NCBI GenBank assembly: GCA_008923285.1
Contig: WBSG01000002.1
Location: forward strand, 1 to 64,000
Origin: Betaproteobacteria bacterium SCN2
Lineage (GTDB): Bacteria > Pseudomonadota > Gammaproteobacteria > Burkholderiales > Thiobacillaceae
Length of the DNA stretch: 64,000 bases
Reading direction: 5' to 3'
Shown: positions 50,766 to 59,826 of the stretch, piece after piece
How positions within the stretch are numbered: position 1 is the stretch's first letter
Layout: each line of letters starts with the position of its first letter
Translations under genes and position numbers: made by a program
The notes under the pieces: model-generated
What the model was told of the DNA's origin: nothing
What the model saw: only the letters and a program-made list of their open reading frames with translations
The model's database searches: none

Positions 50766-53165
50766 TCAGTGCGGGTGGCTTTCCAGGCTGAAGCCCTTTT
50801 CGCGGAACAGGCGCAGGCAGGCATCGACCACGGCGGCATCGTAAAGGCGGCCGCGATTGCGCTCGATCTCCTCGAGCGCGGAATCGTGGCCCAGCGCGGG
50901 GCGGTAGGGGCGGTGCGAGGACATCGACTCCACCACGTCGGCCACGGCCAGCAGGCGCGCCTCGAACAGGATTGCATCGCCCATGAGCCGGCCGGGATAG
51001 CCCGAGCCGTCGAGCCGCTCGTGATGCTCGAGGACCATGCGCGCAACCGGCCAGGGAAACTCGATGGCCTTGATGATGTCGTAGCCGGCCTGAGGATGCT
51101 GCTTGACCAGTTCGAACTCCACCGGGCTCAGGCGGCCCGGCTTGCTGAGGATCTCGGCCGGCACGTAGAGCTTGCCCAGGTCATGGATCAGGCCGCCGAA
51201 ATGGATGCCCTCGATCTGCTCCGGCGGCAGGTTCATTTCATGCGCGATGGCGGTGGCGAGCTGGGCCACGCGCCGCTCGTGGCCGGCGGTGTAGGGGTCG
51301 CGCGTCTCGACCGTCGCGGCGATGGCCTCGACCGTGGCCTCGAGGCTTCTGCGCAGGCGCTGCGCGCTTTCGCTGACCAGCCTGCGCGCGCGCAGGTTGA
51401 CGATGCCATAGGCGAGGTCCTCGCTCATTTCGCTGAGCAGGCGCACCTCCTCTTCGTCGAAGGCATTGGGCTCCGCCGCGTAGATGTTTAGGGCGCCGAA
51501 AACCGCGCCTTCTTCCTTGAGCGGCAGGCTGATGACCGAGGCGTAGCCGCGATCAATGGCCGGCTCGCGCCAGGGCGCGAAGCGCGGGTCGCTCTGGATG
51601 TTGCGCGACACCTGCGGGGTGCCGCTGCGAATCGCGCAGCCCATGGGGCCGCGGCCGCGTTCGTTGTCGCCCCAGCTGATGTCGATCGATTCGAGATAGC
51701 CCTTCTCGAAACCCGCGTGCGCCATCGGACGCACGCCTTTCCTCGCATCCTGCTGCGCGTAGCCTATCCAGGCCAGACGATAGCCGCCGATTTCGGTGAT
51801 GACACGGCACATCTCCTCCAGCAGTGCGTCTTCGTCGCTCGCGCGCACCAGTGCAGCGTTGCCGGCGGACAGCGTCGTCAGCGCTCGATTGACCCTGGAC
51901 AGGGCGATTTCACCCAGCTTCTGCTGGGTGATGTCCTGCACCGTGCCGACGGAGCGCAGCGGCCTGTCTTCTTCGTAGTAGGTCTCGCAGCGTTCGCGCA
52001 CGTACTTCACGCGGCCGTCCGTCATCAGCAGCCGGTGCGTGACGTCGTAGGGTGCGCGCCGGCTCATGTGCTCGGTGTAGCACTGGTTGACCATGGCGCG
52101 GTCCTCGGGATGGACGGCGGCAAGGAAGCTTTCATAGGAGGGACGGAACAGCGCCGGGTCGATTTCGAAAATGCGGTAGATCTCGTCCGACCACAGCAGC
52201 CTGTGGTTGGTCAGGTCGAGTTCCCAGCTGCCGAGGTGTGCGATGCGCTGCGCCTGTGCCAGGAATTCGCGGTTGCGGCGTATTTCCTCTTCGGCCTGCC
52301 TGCGTTCGCTGATGTCGCGGGAGTTGAGCACGATGCCGCGCACGTAAGGCTCGTGCAGCAGGTTGCGGCCGAAGGTTTCATAGTGCCGCCAGCTTCCATC
52401 CTTGTGCCGCAGGCGATGGCTGAGCTTGTGCGTGGCATTGGTCTCGGTCAGCGCGCGGGCGAGGGCGTGTTCGACATTCCCTGCTTCCTCGGGCGGATAG
52501 AATTCGGCCATGTGATGGCCGATCACTTCTTCCGGTGCATAACCCAGCAGGCGCTCTACGGCGGGGCTGACATAGCGCAGGATGCCGTCGGGCGTAAGGA
52601 CCGCAACGAGGTCTGAGGCGTTTTCGGTCAGCAGGCGGAAGCGGGTTTCTGCGCGCCGCTTTTCGGTGACATCCTCGATCACATGCACGGCGTAGAGCAG
52701 GCGCCTGTCGGTGTCGCGCAGGGCAAACGCGCGTGAAATGTAGGTCTCGCCCGATTCGAGCGTGAACTCGTCGACCAGGGTCTCGTTTGCGTCCTCGGCG
52801 GCGATCTGGCAGTGCGGCAGGGGCCCGGAGCGCCGCGGGAAGACTTCCCAGTAGGGCTTGCCGAGCACGCCGGCAATGTCGCTGCCTGCGTGCTCGGCGT
52901 AGGCGCGGTTGGCGCGCACGATGCAGTAGTTGGCGTCGTGCACGAACACCGGATCGCGGATCGAATCGAACACCGCCATCCATTCGCGGCGCGACTGCTC
53001 GGCCTGCGCGTGTACGTGCTCGTTCTCCTCCATCAGGTGCAGCAGGGCCGCGCGGCTGCGGTCCTGTTCCTGGAGCTGGTCCTGGAGCAGGGCATTGCGC
53101 TCGACCAGTTCTTCGGTCAGGCGGATCAGCCTGTCGATCTCGGATTTGTCGGTGTGCTCGGCCAT
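50766..53165 (-). CDS. PAS-PAS-PAS-GAF-HD-GYP cyclic-di-GMP phosphodiesterase
   Basis: A 799-residue cytoplasmic signalling protein. An N-terminal coiled coil (~10-55) is followed by three PAS domains (~65-185, ~190-310, ~325-430), a GAF domain (~440-590, ALVRASDEDALLEEMCRVI), and HD-GYP at ~610-790. Catalytic elements: HERRVAQLA, FGGLIHDLGKLYVP, and HHERLDGSGYPGRL. All residues of the HD and GYP motifs are present, so c-di-GMP hydrolysis is expected. Start: ATG at 53165, 2 nt after the stop of a small membrane protein gene with a matching coiled coil, suggesting direct interaction. Confidence 0.94.
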   Translation of the reverse strand: MAEHTDKSEIDRLIRLTEELVERNALLQDQLQEQDRSRAALLHLMEENEHVHAQAEQSRREWMAVFDSIRDPVFVHDANYCIVRANRAYAEHAGSDIAGVLGKPYWEVFPRRSGPLPHCQIAAEDANETLVDEFTLESGETYISRAFALRDTDRRLLYAVHVIEDVTEKRRAETRFRLLTENASDLVAVLTPDGILRYVSPAVERLLGYAPEEVIGHHMAEFYPPEEAGNVEHALARALTETNATHKLSHRLRHKDGSWRHYETFGRNLLHEPYVRGIVLNSRDISERRQAEEEIRRNREFLAQAQRIAHLGSWELDLTNHRLLWSDEIYRIFEIDPALFRPSYESFLAAVHPEDRAMVNQCYTEHMSRRAPYDVTHRLLMTDGRVKYVRERCETYYEEDRPLRSVGTVQDITQQKLGEIALSRVNRALTTLSAGNAALVRASDEDALLEEMCRVITEIGGYRLAWIGYAQQDARKGVRPMAHAGFEKGYLESIDISWGDNERGRGPMGCAIRSGTPQVSRNIQSDPRFAPWREPAIDRGYASVISLPLKEEGAVFGALNIYAAEPNAFDEEEVRLLSEMSEDLAYGIVNLRARRLVSESAQRLRRSLEATVEAIAATVETRDPYTAGHERRVAQLATAIAHEMNLPPEQIEGIHFGGLIHDLGKLYVPAEILSKPGRLSPVEFELVKQHPQAGYDIIKAIEFPWPVARMVLEHHERLDGSGYPGRLMGDAILFEARLLAVADVVESMSSHRPYRPALGHDSALEEIERNRGRLYDAAVVDACLRLFREKGFSLESHPH

Positions 53166-53167
53166 GT

Positions 53168-53605
53168 TCAGACGGCGGGCCCCTGAAGGGTTCGGAGCCT
53201 GTTTTTGAGACTCGCGTTTTCCTCCTCGAGTTCCTTGAGGCGCAGCTCGCGCGTCACCACGCTCTTTTGGAAACGGCGCAGTTCGTCGAGCTGTTGCTCG
53301 GTCTGTGCGCGGGATTTCGCCAAATCGGCAAAGATGCCGCGGGTGAGATGAACCGCGACGACGAGCAGGACCGATATCACCAGCGCCAGCGGTTCGGTCA
53401 GGGCGTGCAGGCGCTGCGGGTCGTCTATGAAGCCGGCTTCGTACAGCAGGCTGATGGTGCGGCGGACCGACATCAGCAGGAACACGAGCGAGAACAGCAG
53501 CCATGCGCTGGCGCGCCCCGAAAGCGGAATCAGGCGCAACGCCATGATCGCTGCAGTGACCTGAAGCAGAACCGATAGCCCAATAACCAGGCTGACTGTA
53601 TCCAT
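53168..53605 (-). CDS. small membrane protein with coiled coil, partner of HD-GYP protein
   Basis: A 145-residue protein. Three hydrophobic segments (residues ~5-25, ~30-48, ~70-92) are followed by a long coiled coil (~98-140: AQTEQQLDELRRFQ, LRLKELEEENASLKNR). A GGGGG-containing ribosome-binding site lies upstream of the ATG at 53605. It ends 2 nt before the HD-GYP gene. The soluble HD-GYP protein also starts with a coiled coil, so this small protein may anchor it at the membrane. No family recognised. Confidence 0.75.
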   Translation of the reverse strand: MDTVSLVIGLSVLLQVTAAIMALRLIPLSGRASAWLLFSLVFLLMSVRRTISLLYEAGFIDDPQRLHALTEPLALVISVLLVVAVHLTRGIFADLAKSRAQTEQQLDELRRFQKSVVTRELRLKELEEENASLKNRLRTLQGPAV

Positions 53606-53766
53606 GACAGACCCCCTTGTGTAAGAGAAGCGCTGCGTTTTGACAGCGGATACAGGAAACGTAAAACCCATGTGTCGCCAGCGTGGCGGCATCACTTCAA
53701 GTCAAGCACAAAATGTTTTATCCGCCATGGGCGTGCGGCCCATGAGCACGGCTTCTTCTTGGACGT

Positions 53767-53795
53767 ATTATTAGTGAAAAACCATCATTAGGCAA
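53767..53795 (-). promoter_or_regulatory. possible sigma-70 promoter of the HD-GYP operon
   Basis: On the minus strand TTGCCT (53790-53795) and AATAAT (53767-53772) with a 17-nt spacer, matching TTGACA/TATAAT in 4/6 and 5/6 positions. It lies about 160 nt upstream of the small membrane protein start. The 227-nt gap 53606-53832 holds no gene that I can see. Confidence 0.4.
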
Positions 53796-53832
53796 GGTTT
53801 TTTGGCCAGTCATGGGGCCAGGCACGGCCTGT

Positions 53833-54678
53833 TCAGGAGGACTGATGGCGGCCGGCGATCACCAGCGCGATGCCGCCGAGGATGGCGACGGAAGCGAGCG
53901 CGAGCCTCAGCGTGACCGGTTCGCCCAGCAGCAAGACGCCGCCCAGCGCCACGATTACCGGCACGCTCAGCTGTACGGTCGCAGCGCTCGCGGCCCTGAG
54001 CCCGGGCAGTGCCGCATACCAGATCGCATAGCCAATGCCGGAGGCCAGGGCGCCGGACGCGATGGCGTAGGCGATGCCGGCAATATCGAATCGCAGCCAG
54101 GGCCATGCCACGATGGCGAGCGCGATGCCCAGCGGCACGGTGCGCAGGAAGTTGCCGGCAGTGGCGGCGAGCGGTTTGGCGGCGCCGCGTCCGCGCAGCG
54201 AGTACGCGCCCCAGGCGATGCCTGCCGCGATCATCAGCAGTGCGCCGCCCAGCGGCGGTGCCGAGATTCCAGGCAGCATCAGATAGGCCAGCCCGCCCAG
54301 CGCCAGCGCCAATCCGGCCAGCTGGCGCGCATTCAGGCGCTCGCCGCGCCACCATCCCCACAGGATCATGGTCGCCTGCACTGCGCCGAACAGCAGCAGC
54401 GCACCGGCGCCGGCCGACAGCGACACATAGGCGAAGGAAAACGGCGCCGCATAGGCAAACAGCGCCAGCGCCGAGGGCCAGCTGCCTTCACCTGCCGCAT
54501 GGCCGTTGCGCAGCGCCACGATCAGCCACAAGGCCAGCGCGCCGGCAAGCAGACGCACGGCGGTGAAGCTTGCCGCATCGATGGCGGTGTCCTTGAGCGC
54601 CGCGCGGCAGAGCACCGAGTTCGCCGCGAAGGCGAGCATGGCGAGCAGAGTCAGCAGGAAGACGCCGGCGCGGGGCAT
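53833..54678 (-). CDS. DMT superfamily (EamA) transporter
   Basis: A 281-residue membrane protein with ten hydrophobic helices in two EamA repeats (residues ~5-135 and ~145-280). SFTAVRLLAGALALWL in the first and VQLSVPVIVALGGVLLLGEP in the second are typical EamA signatures. Substrate unknown; relatives export metabolites such as amino acids or nucleosides. The ATG at 54678 is preferred to an upstream GTG at 54705, which would overlap the DUF523 gene. Follows the DUF523 gene on the same strand. Confidence 0.9.
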   Translation of the reverse strand: MPRAGVFLLTLLAMLAFAANSVLCRAALKDTAIDAASFTAVRLLAGALALWLIVALRNGHAAGEGSWPSALALFAYAAPFSFAYVSLSAGAGALLLFGAVQATMILWGWWRGERLNARQLAGLALALGGLAYLMLPGISAPPLGGALLMIAAGIAWGAYSLRGRGAAKPLAATAGNFLRTVPLGIALAIVAWPWLRFDIAGIAYAIASGALASGIGYAIWYAALPGLRAASAATVQLSVPVIVALGGVLLLGEPVTLRLALASVAILGGIALVIAGRHQSS

Positions 54679-54694
54679 GCCGCTAGGCGGCGGT

Positions 54695-55201
54695 TCAGGC
54701 CGCACCGCCGGATTCGAGCTCCTTGAGCAGGGCGTCCGCCTCGGCCAGCTGGTGTTCGCTGAAGACCCTCACGCCGTTCTGCGTGAGCAGGGTCGCGGTC
54801 ACGCCCATGTCGATGACCTTGGTATTGCTGAAGCTGCCGTCGAAGATGAAGCCCGAGCCGCACGAAGGGCTGCCTTCCTTCAGCACGGCGACGCGGATGC
54901 CGTGCTGGTTGGTTTTGGCGAGCGCGCGTTCGGCGCCGTTCACCAGCCAGGCGCTGACGTCGCGGCCGTTGGAGTCGATTGCGCGGGCGCTGCCGGCCAG
55001 CACCTTGGCGCCGCCGGCCCCGCCGGCGATTTCGGCGCGCGGACGCGGCACCGGCAGGCCGCCGGCCACTTCCGGGCACACCGACACCACGCGGCCTTCC
55101 TTGATCCAGCGCTGCAGGATGGCGTGGTCGCTGCGCATGTCGCCGCCGTCGAAGCGCACGGCTTCGCCGAGCAGGCAGGCGCTGACGAGGACCGGCTCCA
55201 T
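54695..55201 (-). CDS. DUF523 domain protein
   Basis: A 168-residue protein of the DUF523 family. Typical features: VSACLLGEAVRFDGG at residues 5-19, CPEVAGGLPVPRPRAEI (~42-58) and EGSPSCGSGFIFDG (~109-122), all conserved with two cysteines in motif positions that could bind metal. Biochemical function unknown. Lies 25 nt after the PhzF-like gene and 16 nt before the transporter. Confidence 0.88.
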   Translation of the reverse strand: MEPVLVSACLLGEAVRFDGGDMRSDHAILQRWIKEGRVVSVCPEVAGGLPVPRPRAEIAGGAGGAKVLAGSARAIDSNGRDVSAWLVNGAERALAKTNQHGIRVAVLKEGSPSCGSGFIFDGSFSNTKVIDMGVTATLLTQNGVRVFSEHQLAEADALLKELESGGAA

Positions 55202-55226
55202 GCCTAGCCTTCCCGTGTTTCGTGCA

Positions 55227-56108
55227 TCACAGCAATTCTCCCTTGACCACGGCAACGACGTGCCCGCCCACGCTGACCTCGCGCGCCTCGCCTTGCTTGC
55301 GCGCGCGCAGCAGCACCAGCGAGGGGCGGCGCAGCGCATGGCCTTGTTCGATGCGCAGCGACAGCTTGTCGCCGTATACGCCGTGCTCGAGCAGGTAGTG
55401 GCCGAGGAAGGCGGCGCCGTTGCCGGTGGCCGGGTCCTCGCGCACGCCGTGCGCCTCGAAGAAGAAACGCACGCACAGGTCGTTTTGCGCATCGTGCGTC
55501 TCGCGGCAGAACAGGTACACCAGCGAGGGGAAGCCCTTGTCCGACAGCGCTGCATGCGCCGCAAGGTCGAGCTGCGCGCGCTGCAGGGCTTCGAGCTTTC
55601 TGATCGGCACGATCAGGGTCGAGATGCCGGCGCTGAGCATCTGCACCGGGCTGGCATCGTCGATGTCCTCGGGCGCGATGCCCAGCGATCTGGCGATGTC
55701 TGCGCGCTCGCAGGCTGGCCCGAGCTCGGCTTGCGGAGCGAGAAACCAGACCGCTTCCTTGCCGTCCTTGCCGCGCTCGAAGCTCACCGGGATCTGCCCC
55801 ACGGCGAGGTTCAGCTTCACTTCGTCGGAAGAGGCGAGGGCGAGGTGGCGGCGAATGACCCAGGCCGTGCCCAGGATGGGGTGCCCGGCGAAGGCGAGTT
55901 CGCGCGCGGGCGTGAACAGTCGCACGCGCCAGCCGCCGTCCTCCTCGGGCGCACGGTTGACGAACGTGGTTTCCGAGTAGTTGGTCTCGGCTGCGACCTG
56001 CTGCATGGTCTCGGTCGACAAGTCGTCGGCATCGGTGACCACCGCGAGCTGGTTGCCCGCATAAGCCTGCTCCGCGAACACGTCGACGATGTGGAAAGGG
56101 TGGGTCAT
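55227..56108 (-). CDS. PhzF family isomerase/epimerase-like protein
   Basis: A 293-residue PhzF-fold protein related to diaminopimelate epimerase. Motifs: VDVFAEQAYAGNQLAVV (~8-24), NYSETTFV with the catalytic Glu (~43-50), RLFTPARELAFAGHPILG (~61-78), and EDPATGNGAAFLGHYLL (~222-238). No phenazine genes are near, so a true phenazine role is unlikely; most such homologues are of unknown substrate. Start at 56108. Confidence 0.92.
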   Translation of the reverse strand: MTHPFHIVDVFAEQAYAGNQLAVVTDADDLSTETMQQVAAETNYSETTFVNRAPEEDGGWRVRLFTPARELAFAGHPILGTAWVIRRHLALASSDEVKLNLAVGQIPVSFERGKDGKEAVWFLAPQAELGPACERADIARSLGIAPEDIDDASPVQMLSAGISTLIVPIRKLEALQRAQLDLAAHAALSDKGFPSLVYLFCRETHDAQNDLCVRFFFEAHGVREDPATGNGAAFLGHYLLEHGVYGDKLSLRIEQGHALRRPSLVLLRARKQGEAREVSVGGHVVAVVKGELL

Positions 56109-56180
56109 GGTTCTTGCATTGTTATGGCCAGCCCGTAGTGTAATGCGGCCGGCACGGCCGCCCAAGGTTCGGATGCGGGC

Positions 56181-56783
56181 TCAGATGCCGGGCATGCCGA
56201 CGAAGCGGTCGAGCGACTTGATGCGCCCGATCCACTGCACCACGCCCGCGTAGGGCGCTAAATCCACCTTGCCCTCATGCGCCAGCGCGGCATAGGGAAA
56301 GCAGGCGATGTCGGCGATGGTCGGGCCGTTGCCGGCCAGCCATGGCTGCACGGAAAGGCGCGAGTCCAACACGCCGAGCGCGCGCTGGGCGATCTGCTGG
56401 GCGGCGGCCAGGTCACCGGGGAGGCCGAACTTGACGATGGCGCGCGCGCGGAACAGGCCGGTCAGGATTTCGTTCTGCGCCAGTTCCAGCCACTGCATCA
56501 CCTCGGCCAGGCGCGCCGGGTCGCGCGGCAGCCAGCTCGATGTTTCGTCGTAGCGTGCGGCCAGGTAGCAAAGGATGGCGGTCGAGCCCCACAGCGTGTT
56601 GTCGCCGTCCACCAGGGTGGGAATCTGGCCGCGCGGGTTCAGCAGCAGATAGCCGCTGTCGACCACGTTCTTGCCGTCCTGCATCGCCACCGGGACGCGC
56701 TCGTAGGGCATGTTGAGGAAGGACAGCAGCAGGCGCGCCTTGTAGCTGTTTCCCGAAGCTTCGCGGTCGTACAGTTTCAGCAT
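56181..56783 (-). CDS. glutathione S-transferase
   Basis: A 200-residue GST. N-terminal thioredoxin-fold domain (~1-78) beginning MLKLYDREASGNSYKARL with a Ser in the catalytic position, the cis-Pro in GQIPTLVDGDNTLWGSTAIL (~53-72), and the C-terminal helical domain with ADIACFPYAALAHEG. Cytosolic; substrate not predictable. Separated from PhzF by ~70 nt, and from rnk by 28 nt. Confidence 0.92.
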   Translation of the reverse strand: MLKLYDREASGNSYKARLLLSFLNMPYERVPVAMQDGKNVVDSGYLLLNPRGQIPTLVDGDNTLWGSTAILCYLAARYDETSSWLPRDPARLAEVMQWLELAQNEILTGLFRARAIVKFGLPGDLAAAQQIAQRALGVLDSRLSVQPWLAGNGPTIADIACFPYAALAHEGKVDLAPYAGVVQWIGRIKSLDRFVGMPGI

Positions 56784-56811
56784 GTCGATTCCTGCAGGTG
56801 CCGGATGCAGC

Positions 56812-57225
56812 CTAGCGGTGGAACTCGCCGGCGCGCTCGGGCTGGTAGATGACTTCCTCGATGCGCACGCGCATCATTCCGCCGCCGGGCTTGGGCCACT
56901 CGATCTCGTCGCCCTGCGAGAGGCCGAGGAGGGCGCTGCCGACCGGTGCGAGGATGGAAATCTTGCGGCCGCTGTCGTCAAGATCCTTGGGGTAGACCAG
57001 GGTCAGTTCGAACTCCTGCGCGTTGGGCAGTACCTTGAAGCGCACCGTGGAATTCATCGTCACCACCGTGGGCGGAATGTCTTCCGGCTCCACCACGTCG
57101 GCGCGCGCCAGTTCCGCCTCGAGGTCGTCCTTGCCGGGAAAATCGCTGCCGTGCAGTGACTCGAGCAGGTTTTCCAGTCTCAGCGCGTCAAGCGTGGAGA
57201 TCACGATGTTGGGGTTGGTTTGCAT
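56812..57225 (-). CDS. rnk: regulator of nucleoside diphosphate kinase, GreA/GreB-like
   Basis: A 137-residue Rnk: short N-terminal helical part (~1-50) and C-terminal FKBP-like GreA/GreB domain (VRFKVLPNAQEFELTLVYPK ~62-81, SALLGLSQGDEIEW ~97-110). Rnk binds RNA polymerase but lacks the long coiled coil that would reach the active centre. A ribosome-binding site AGGTAAGGA precedes the ATG at 57225. About 100 nt separate it from ybaK; nothing is visible there. Confidence 0.92.
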   Translation of the reverse strand: MQTNPNIVISTLDALRLENLLESLHGSDFPGKDDLEAELARADVVEPEDIPPTVVTMNSTVRFKVLPNAQEFELTLVYPKDLDDSGRKISILAPVGSALLGLSQGDEIEWPKPGGGMMRVRIEEVIYQPERAGEFHR

Positions 57226-57326
57226 ATCCTTACCTCTGTCAATCCGATGTGCGAGATCAACGGCCAAGCATATCACGTATATCGCGGCAGGCAGGACCGG
57301 GCCGGACGGCGGTGCCTGGGCGGTGG

Positions 57327-57803
57327 CTATTCCGCGTCCTGGGCGATTTCGGCGAAACTGGCGCCCGTCAGGGCCTTGAGGTCGTGCGGGCTCAGCTCGA
57401 TTTCCAGCCCGCGGCGGCCTGCGCTCACGTAGATTGTCTGAAAAGCCGCGGCCGAAGCATCGATGAAGGTCCTGAGCCGTTTCTTCTGGCCGAGCGGGCT
57501 CACGCCGCCGAGCACATAGCCGGTCACGCGCTCCACCTCGGCGGGCGCCGCCATCGACGCCTTCTTCGCCCCCGCAGCCCTGGCGATCCGTTTCATGCCC
57601 AGCATTGCCGATACCGGCAACACACCCACGGCCAGCGCGCGCCCGTCGAGGCTGACGACCAGCGTCTTGAACACGCGCAGCTTCTCCACCCCCAGTTTCT
57701 CCGCGGCCTCCAGTCCGTAGGACTCGCTGGAGGGATCGTGTGCGTATTCGTGCACAGTGTGTTCGATTCCGGCTTTCCTGGCGATTTCTATCCCCGGCGT
57801 CAT
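57327..57803 (-). CDS. ybaK: Cys-tRNA(Pro)/Cys-tRNA(Cys) deacylase
   Basis: A 158-residue YbaK/EbsC protein that hydrolyses Cys-tRNA(Pro). Features: KAGIEHTVHEYAHD (~9-22), VFKTLVVSLDGRALAVGVLP (~43-62) with the catalytic Lys, and the substrate-pocket loop VTGYVLGGVSPLGQKKRL (~90-107). The ATG at 57803 overlaps the stop of the small upstream gene (ATGA), so the two are translationally coupled. Confidence 0.93.
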   Translation of the reverse strand: MTPGIEIARKAGIEHTVHEYAHDPSSESYGLEAAEKLGVEKLRVFKTLVVSLDGRALAVGVLPVSAMLGMKRIARAAGAKKASMAAPAEVERVTGYVLGGVSPLGQKKRLRTFIDASAAAFQTIYVSAGRRGLEIELSPHDLKALTGASFAEIAQDAE

Positions 57804-58114
57804 GCCTGGACCTGTAACCATGCCGCCAGGGCAATGGCGCACGAAACAACGGCAACCGCCACGGCCGCCGCCGCAATCATGCGCGCCTGTCTGATGGCGG
57901 CGTCGTTGGCCCGGGCCGATTCCTCCATGGCCCTGGCGAGCGCCTTGACGGACTCGTTGTTGGCCTTGACGGCATCCTGCAGCTCGGCGATCTGCTGGCT
58001 CACCAGCGGGTCGGCGGTTTCGCTCTTCTTTTTGGTGAACGAGGGGAGTGCCGAAGACACAACTGGCGCAAGGTAGGGCAGGACGACTTTGATCAAGGGG
58101 AGCCAGGCAGCCAT
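57800..58114 (-). CDS. small hypothetical membrane protein coupled to ybaK
   Basis: A 104-residue protein. Hydrophobic N-terminus (AAWLPLIKVVLPYLAPVVSS, residues 2-21), a charged coiled-coil part (~28-75, QQIAELQDAVKANNESVKAL), and a C-terminal transmembrane helix (~78-101, IAAAAVAVAVVSCAIALAAW). The stop overlaps the ybaK start as ATGA. No family recognised. A 245-nt gap to miaA follows on the other side (58115-58359); I see no gene or clear signal in it. Confidence 0.7.
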   Translation of the reverse strand: MAAWLPLIKVVLPYLAPVVSSALPSFTKKKSETADPLVSQQIAELQDAVKANNESVKALARAMEESARANDAAIRQARMIAAAAVAVAVVSCAIALAAWLQVQA

Positions 58115-58359
58115 AAGGGATCCTAAGGTTCTGGTCGATGGGCTGCCACGGCCTGGCAGACCCGGATAACGAAGCGGGCCCCGGGGAATCCGCCGGCCAT
58201 CTGCCGCCGATGCTTCCCGGGTACTGTCCAGTGTGAACGCTGTGTGCGGACGTGGCAAGCCCCCGGCCCGGCCGATGCGTTCCAAACGGCGGGTCGATCG
58301 AACCGGGCCGAAACGCAATAAACTTGGCGGCAGTTATCTGGACAGGTCTTTCCTAATCG

Positions 58360-59310
58360 ATGTCAGCAAAACCGGCAATTTCCCCGCCCGCGATTTTCCT
58401 CATGGGCCCTACCGCCAGCGGCAAGACCGCGGTGGCAGCGGAACTGGTGCGACGCCTGCCGCTGGAGATCGTCAGCGTGGATTCGGCGCTGGTGTACCGC
58501 GGCATGGACATCGGCACGGCCAAGCCGGATGCCGCCATGCAGCGCATCGCTCCGCATCATCTCATCGACCTCATCGAGCCGACCGAAACATACTCGGCGG
58601 CCAGGTTCAGGGAAGACGCGCTGCGGACGATGGCGCAGATCACCGCGCGCGGCCAGGTGCCGCTGCTGGTGGGCGGCACCATGCTGTATTTCAAGGCGCT
58701 GTGGGAAGGCCTGTCGGAACTGCCGCAGGCGGACGCCGGCTTGCGCGAGGACATCGAATGCGAGGCGAAGGCGCGCGGCTGGCCGGCGCTGCATGCAGAA
58801 CTGGCGAAGCTCGACCCGGAAACCGCGCAGCGTTTGAAACCGGGCGATGCGCAGCGCATCCAGCGCGCGCTGGAAGTGGTGCGCCTCACAGGCAAGCCGA
58901 TGTCGGAAGTTCTGCAGCAAAGTCGCAGCGATGCGCTGCCTTACCGCGTGCTGCCGCTGGCCCTGGTGCCTTCGGACCGCGCGGTACTGCACGCGCGCAT
59001 CGCCGAGCGTTTTGCCGCCATGCTGGAGGCGGGGCTGGTGGATGAATTGAGACAGTTGCGCGAACGTTATCCGCTCAAGCCCGGCCTGCCGTCCATGCGC
59101 TGCGTGGGCTATCGCCAGGCCTGGGAATACCTGGAAGGCCAATACGGCCGCGAGGAATTGCTCAACCGCGGCATCTACGCCACGCGCCAGCTCGCCAAGC
59201 GTCAGCTGACCTGGCTGCGCGGTATGGCGGTGGAAACTTTCGACTGTCTGGCACCGGATCTTGCTGCACAGGTGGAGGCGAGGGTGAGGCGGTTCCTGGG
59301 CGATGGCTGA
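58360..59310 (+). CDS. miaA: tRNA dimethylallyltransferase
   Basis: A 316-residue MiaA, which adds a dimethylallyl group to A37 of UNN-decoding tRNAs. P-loop [17 protein letters not shown] (~13-29), [17 protein letters not shown] (~39-55) that binds DMAPP and holds the catalytic Asp, and [13 protein letters not shown]; the C-terminal [13 protein letters not shown] stretch contacts tRNA. Start at 58360 gives the usual length. Ends before a shared terminator. Confidence 0.97.
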   Translation: MSAKPAISPPAIFLMGPTASGKTAVAAELVRRLPLEIVSVDSALVYRGMDIGTAKPDAAMQRIAPHHLIDLIEPTETYSAARFREDALRTMAQITARGQVPLLVGGTMLYFKALWEGLSELPQADAGLREDIECEAKARGWPALHAELAKLDPETAQRLKPGDAQRIQRALEVVRLTGKPMSEVLQQSRSDALPYRVLPLALVPSDRAVLHARIAERFAAMLEAGLVDELRQLRERYPLKPGLPSMRCVGYRQAWEYLEGQYGREELLNRGIYATRQLAKRQLTWLRGMAVETFDCLAPDLAAQVEARVRRFLGDG

Positions 59311-59374
59311 GGGGATTGCCTCTGGTTTCACCGTTCCTTGGGATCAAATAGCTGTGACCGGGAGCCGCCAGACG

Positions 59375-59403
59375 AAAACCGCCGGGGGTAACCCGGCGGT
59401 TTT
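59375..59403. terminator. bidirectional terminator between miaA and sirB2
   Basis: Stem ACCGCCGGG/CCCGGCGGT with GGTAA loop, A run left and T run right. Ends miaA (plus) and sirB2 (minus). Confidence 0.88.
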
Positions 59404-59448
59404 CGTTGATTTGCAAGGATGCCTGCCGGTCGTAAAGACCGGCAATTT

Positions 59449-59826
59449 TCAGAACGGCATCACCTGCTTGCTCACTGCCACCATGGCAATGTAGCCGAAC
59501 ACGATCAGCGCGCCGACGAAGGCCAGGTTTCTCTGCATGGCAGTCTTGCCGCGCTTGATGGCGATGGTGCCGAGCACGATGTAAATGATGAGACCGATGA
59601 TCTTGGCCATGACCCAGCCGTGCTCGAGCGGGTTGAGGCTGGCCACCACCAGCATGCCGATGGCTGCCAGCAGCAGCAGGGTGTCGTTGACGTGGGGCAC
59701 GATCTTCACCCATTTCTTGCCATTCATGGGCGAGTCCATCATGCGCCAGGCGCCGCGCAGCACGAACAGCGCGATCGAGATGACGACGGTGAGACGGTGG
59801 ATGGAAAGCAGGGCGGCGTAGTCCAT
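59449..59826 (-). CDS. sirB2: SirB2 family membrane protein
   Basis: A 125-residue protein with four hydrophobic helices (~5-24, ~45-62, ~68-90, ~100-122). The family signature MDYAALLSIHRLTV and KKWVKIVPHVNDTLLLLAA is clear. SirB2 was named for invasion gene regulation in Salmonella, but in other bacteria its role is unknown. It starts directly after the xseA stop (TGA-ATG at 59829-59824), so it is co-translated with xseA. Confidence 0.9.
   Translation of the reverse strand: MDYAALLSIHRLTVVISIALFVLRGAWRMMDSPMNGKKWVKIVPHVNDTLLLLAAIGMLVVASLNPLEHGWVMAKIIGLIIYIVLGTIAIKRGKTAMQRNLAFVGALIVFGYIAMVAVSKQVMPF

Noticed and set aside
50663-51046. Upstream extension of the hybrid kinase frame into the HD-GYP gene, with a run of eight C (50721-50728) that could suggest phase variation
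   Set aside because: The extension overlaps the clearly coded HD-GYP C-terminus and has no kinase-family similarity; the homopolymer lies between the two genes, and slipping there would not switch either frame in an obvious way.
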